A DNA stretch of 9,143 nucleotides. It comes from Alphaproteobacteria bacterium. GTDB lineage: Bacteria; Pseudomonadota; Alphaproteobacteria; Rickettsiales; UBA6187. Made by a program: the position numbers and the translations under genes. Below are positions 7,284 through 9,143 of the stretch, piece by piece. Location of the stretch: positions 1-9,143 of the forward strand of contig JAJRPW010000186.1 of NCBI GenBank assembly GCA_024280585.1, written 5' to 3'. The number at the start of each line of letters is the position of its first letter. Position 1 is the first letter of the stretch. The notes under the pieces were generated by a model, which searched no databases, had not been told where the DNA came from, and was given only the letters and a program-made list of their open reading frames with translations.

Positions 7284-8915
7284 TTATGCAGTATCATCCT
7301 CCAGCCAACCACGTAATATGGTGACGGCCTCTTCCGTGTGGCGTTCAATAATATCATTAATTGCGCCGACAGAAGATTGGTTCATGCGCTCTTCGAAACT
7401 TTCCATATCAATCAGAGACTCTTTTTTTATCGCTCCGCCTTCATCCTGCCCCGTTATTTCCGCCAGTGCTTTTAAATCTTCTCCGGCCAAAGCTGCTTGC
7501 AATTCAACCTCTTCGGACTCTGATTTAGTTATTTCAAAGGCGCGGCCAACCATCGGTTTAACAATCAACAGGATAATCATTGTGACTACAACGCCGATCA
7601 CCAAAGTCTGGATAATATTACTAAAATCACGTGTTAACCAATCAAATCTTTTTTCCTGCACCGCACCCTGCACCTCAGTTGAAAACCGCATATTTATAAC
7701 TTCTATAGTATCGCCCCTATCCTCGTCAAAGCCCACGGCTGATTTAACCAGGGTCTTTAGCTTTTTAAGCTCTTCATCTGGTCTTGCGCTATAATTATAC
7801 TCCTCGGTTTCTTCATCGAATGTATAAGTGCCATCAACCAAAACAGCAATCGACAGTTTTGTAACAGTTCCGGTTTCTTTTACATGATGTTTAATGGTTT
7901 TGGAAACTTCATAATTAGTAACCTCATCAATGCGTTCTGTAGTGTTTTTTGCACCGCCTTGCGTTTGTGCTTCCCCTCCTGGAAGGTTGTTTCCCGCGCT
8001 AACTCCTCCCCCTCCTCCGTCGGTTGAATCACCTCGTTCTTCGGTGGTTTGTACTGACCTTGCAACCTGGCCATCCGGGTCAAAAATCTCCGAATTCATA
8101 GTTATTTTATCAAAATCAATATTAGCGGAAACCTGCACTTCAACCCGGCCAACCCCAACTGAACGTGATACTAGGTCCTCTATCGTATTTTTTATACGTT
8201 TTTCGTATTGGACACGAAATTCCTCGCTATTAGAGGCTATAAAACCTGGGTCATCATCACTGCTTGCGCCTTTTTTAAATGGCCTGCCCTTGACATCGAC
8301 AATAGTAATTCTTCTGATATTCAGGCCGGGAACTGCCGTTGCAACCAAATGGCTGATTGCTGTTATTTCGGATCGCTCCATAATCTGGCCGCCGCGCACT
8401 TTTAAAATGACGGAGGCTGTTGGCTCTTGTTTTCTTTTAGAGAAAATATCCTGCTTGGGAATAACTAAATGAACCCTGGCCGTTTCGATTTTCTCAAATG
8501 CGGTGATTGTTCGTCCCAATTCGCCTTCCAGCGCCCTAAGCAAATTTACATTGTTTACAAAGCTGGAAACGCCCAAAGCATCGTCTTTATCGAAAAGCTC
8601 ATAGCCAATATTAGCGCGTCCGGAAGGCAAGCCGTCTTTGGCCAGGTTCATTCTGACATTAAGGACTTTGTCGTGTGGAACCATTATTTGCGAGCCGCCC
8701 TGGTGCATTTCGTAATATATACCCATGCCCTCAAGTTCGGCGGCGATTTTACTACTATCATCGGAATCCAGCCCACTGAATAATGGCACAACCGATGGGG
8801 TTGAGATATGGATAGACATAAAAATCATGCCACCCAGGATTAACATCGTTACGACAGCCATTGTGACTAGCTTAACGGGTCCCATATCCTTAAACAGCTG
8901 TACTGTGTCGCTCAT
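7284..8915 (-). CDS. fliF: FliF, flagellar MS-ring protein
   Basis: Builds the MS ring in the inner membrane, the base on which rotor and export gate assemble. The 543 residues have one N-terminal membrane segment (about 16-36), a periplasmic region with the YscJ/FliF fold (about 45-270) and a flexible Gly/Gln/Asn-rich loop (about 295-322). A second membrane segment follows (about 434-455), then a cytosolic tail ending AVTILRGWLEDDTA that matches the FliG-binding motif of the family. Length is typical. The ATG at 8915 has no good Shine-Dalgarno sequence; the leader upstream contains an inverted repeat. As first gene of the operon it is preceded by a good sigma70-like promoter. Confidence 0.97.
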   Translation of the reverse strand: MSDTVQLFKDMGPVKLVTMAVVTMLILGGMIFMSIHISTPSVVPLFSGLDSDDSSKIAAELEGMGIYYEMHQGGSQIMVPHDKVLNVRMNLAKDGLPSGRANIGYELFDKDDALGVSSFVNNVNLLRALEGELGRTITAFEKIETARVHLVIPKQDIFSKRKQEPTASVILKVRGGQIMERSEITAISHLVATAVPGLNIRRITIVDVKGRPFKKGASSDDDPGFIASNSEEFRVQYEKRIKNTIEDLVSRSVGVGRVEVQVSANIDFDKITMNSEIFDPDGQVARSVQTTEERGDSTDGGGGGVSAGNNLPGGEAQTQGGAKNTTERIDEVTNYEVSKTIKHHVKETGTVTKLSIAVLVDGTYTFDEETEEYNYSARPDEELKKLKTLVKSAVGFDEDRGDTIEVINMRFSTEVQGAVQEKRFDWLTRDFSNIIQTLVIGVVVTMIILLIVKPMVGRAFEITKSESEEVELQAALAGEDLKALAEITGQDEGGAIKKESLIDMESFEERMNQSSVGAINDIIERHTEEAVTILRGWLEDDTA

Positions 8916-8949
8916 GACAACATATCCAAATTACAAAAACATCTTCGAA

Positions 8950-8993
8950 AAGGGTCTTCTCCCTTATAACCAGCTGCAAAATATTAAGACCCT
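8950..8993 (-). repeat. Inverted repeat in the fliF leader with two competing hairpins
   Basis: An 8-bp perfect inverted repeat, AGGGTCTT (8951-8958) and AAGACCCT (8986-8993), encloses 27 bases. The inner part also contains AAGGG (8950-8954) and CCCTT (8961-8965), a perfect 5-bp stem with a six-base loop. The two stems share 8951-8954, so only one can form at a time in the transcript. The element lies about 35-78 bases upstream of the fliF start. It could be an operator or a leader RNA switch; the function is not shown by the sequence. Confidence 0.6.
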
Positions 8994-9042
8994 ACCTGAG
9001 AAATTTGCAACTAAAACTAGCACATATGGTACTAACAAGTTA

Positions 9043-9071
9043 TTTATAGTAACAACATGTGGTTATGTAAA
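9043..9071 (-). promoter_or_regulatory. fliF: Sigma70-like promoter of the fliF operon
   Basis: Minus strand: -35 TTTACA (9066-9071, five of six) and -10 TATAAA (9043-9048, five of six) with the ideal 17-base spacer. This puts the transcription start near 9036 and gives a leader of about 120 bases before the fliF ATG. No CtrA box (TTAA-N7-TTAA) and no sigma54 -24/-12 element was found here. Confidence 0.55.
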
Positions 9072-9090
9072 TAGTTTCTATGGAAATAGA

Positions 9091-9099
9091 TGTGGATAA
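9091..9099 (-). promoter_or_regulatory. Perfect DnaA box upstream of the fliF promoter
   Basis: The minus strand reads TTATCCACA, an exact match to the DnaA consensus, 19 bases upstream of the -35 element of the predicted fliF promoter. A weaker relative, ATAACCACA (9058-9066 on the minus strand, two mismatches), lies within the promoter. A single nine-base match in AT-rich sequence can be chance, so the role is unproven. Confidence 0.4.
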
Positions 9100-9143
9100 C
9101 ATTAGTGTAGAATTACTCCCCTTACGCGCCGGTGTAAGAATTA

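Noticed and set aside
7264..8472. Plus-strand open frames opposite fliF (for example 7264-7794 and 7930-8472)
   Set aside because: They are antisense shadows of fliF with Ser/Ile/Pro-rich translations and no domain; the same holds for all other plus-strand frames here.
8916..9143. Sigma54 or CtrA site upstream of fliF
   Set aside because: No TTAA-N7-TTAA pair, and the GC elements near 8974 and 9006 have no GG at the required distance of 12 bases.

Overview
This window is a flagellar basal-body and export gene cluster from an AT-rich alphaproteobacterium. Every convincing gene lies on the minus strand, so transcription runs from the high coordinates to the low. The order fliF, fliG, fliH/flbE, fliN, a motA/pomA-type stator gene, flbD and then flhA matches the fliF operon arrangement known from Caulobacter. 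The motA-like gene between fliN and flbD is, as far as I recall, also found in Rhodospirillales-type genomes. The FlbD N-terminus is the strongest lineage marker. The low GC content suggests a marine or host-associated lineage, but I cannot name the genus.

Right end (8916-9143): a leader and promoter region for the fliF operon. It holds a good sigma70-like promoter, a perfect DnaA box just upstream of it, and an inverted repeat in the predicted 5' leader with two competing hairpins. From 8915 down to 5132 come fliF (MS ring), fliG (C-ring rotor), fliH (export ATPase regulator) and fliN (C-ring). From 5126 to 4290 is a MotA/PomA stator subunit, without MotB in view. From 4192 to 2915 is flbD, a sigma54 activator with a degenerate receiver domain.

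Between flbD and flhA (2026-2838) sits the odd element: a self-contained cassette with its own promoter, strong ribosome binding site, 225-residue very acidic repetitive protein and intrinsic terminator. The protein has no recognisable flagellar domain, and its C-terminus resembles type I secretion substrates. The promoter has a run of six G (minus strand) between its -35 and -10 elements. After a gap of about 265 bp without a supported gene comes flhA (export gate), whose C-terminal part lies outside the window.

Together the flagellar genes encode the MS ring, switch, export gate and export-ATPase regulator, stator, and the regulator that in Caulobacter couples basal-body assembly to late sigma54-dependent hook and flagellin genes. 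Those late genes are not in this window. The acidic protein cassette is the only part not explained by flagellar assembly and is the best candidate for something undescribed.
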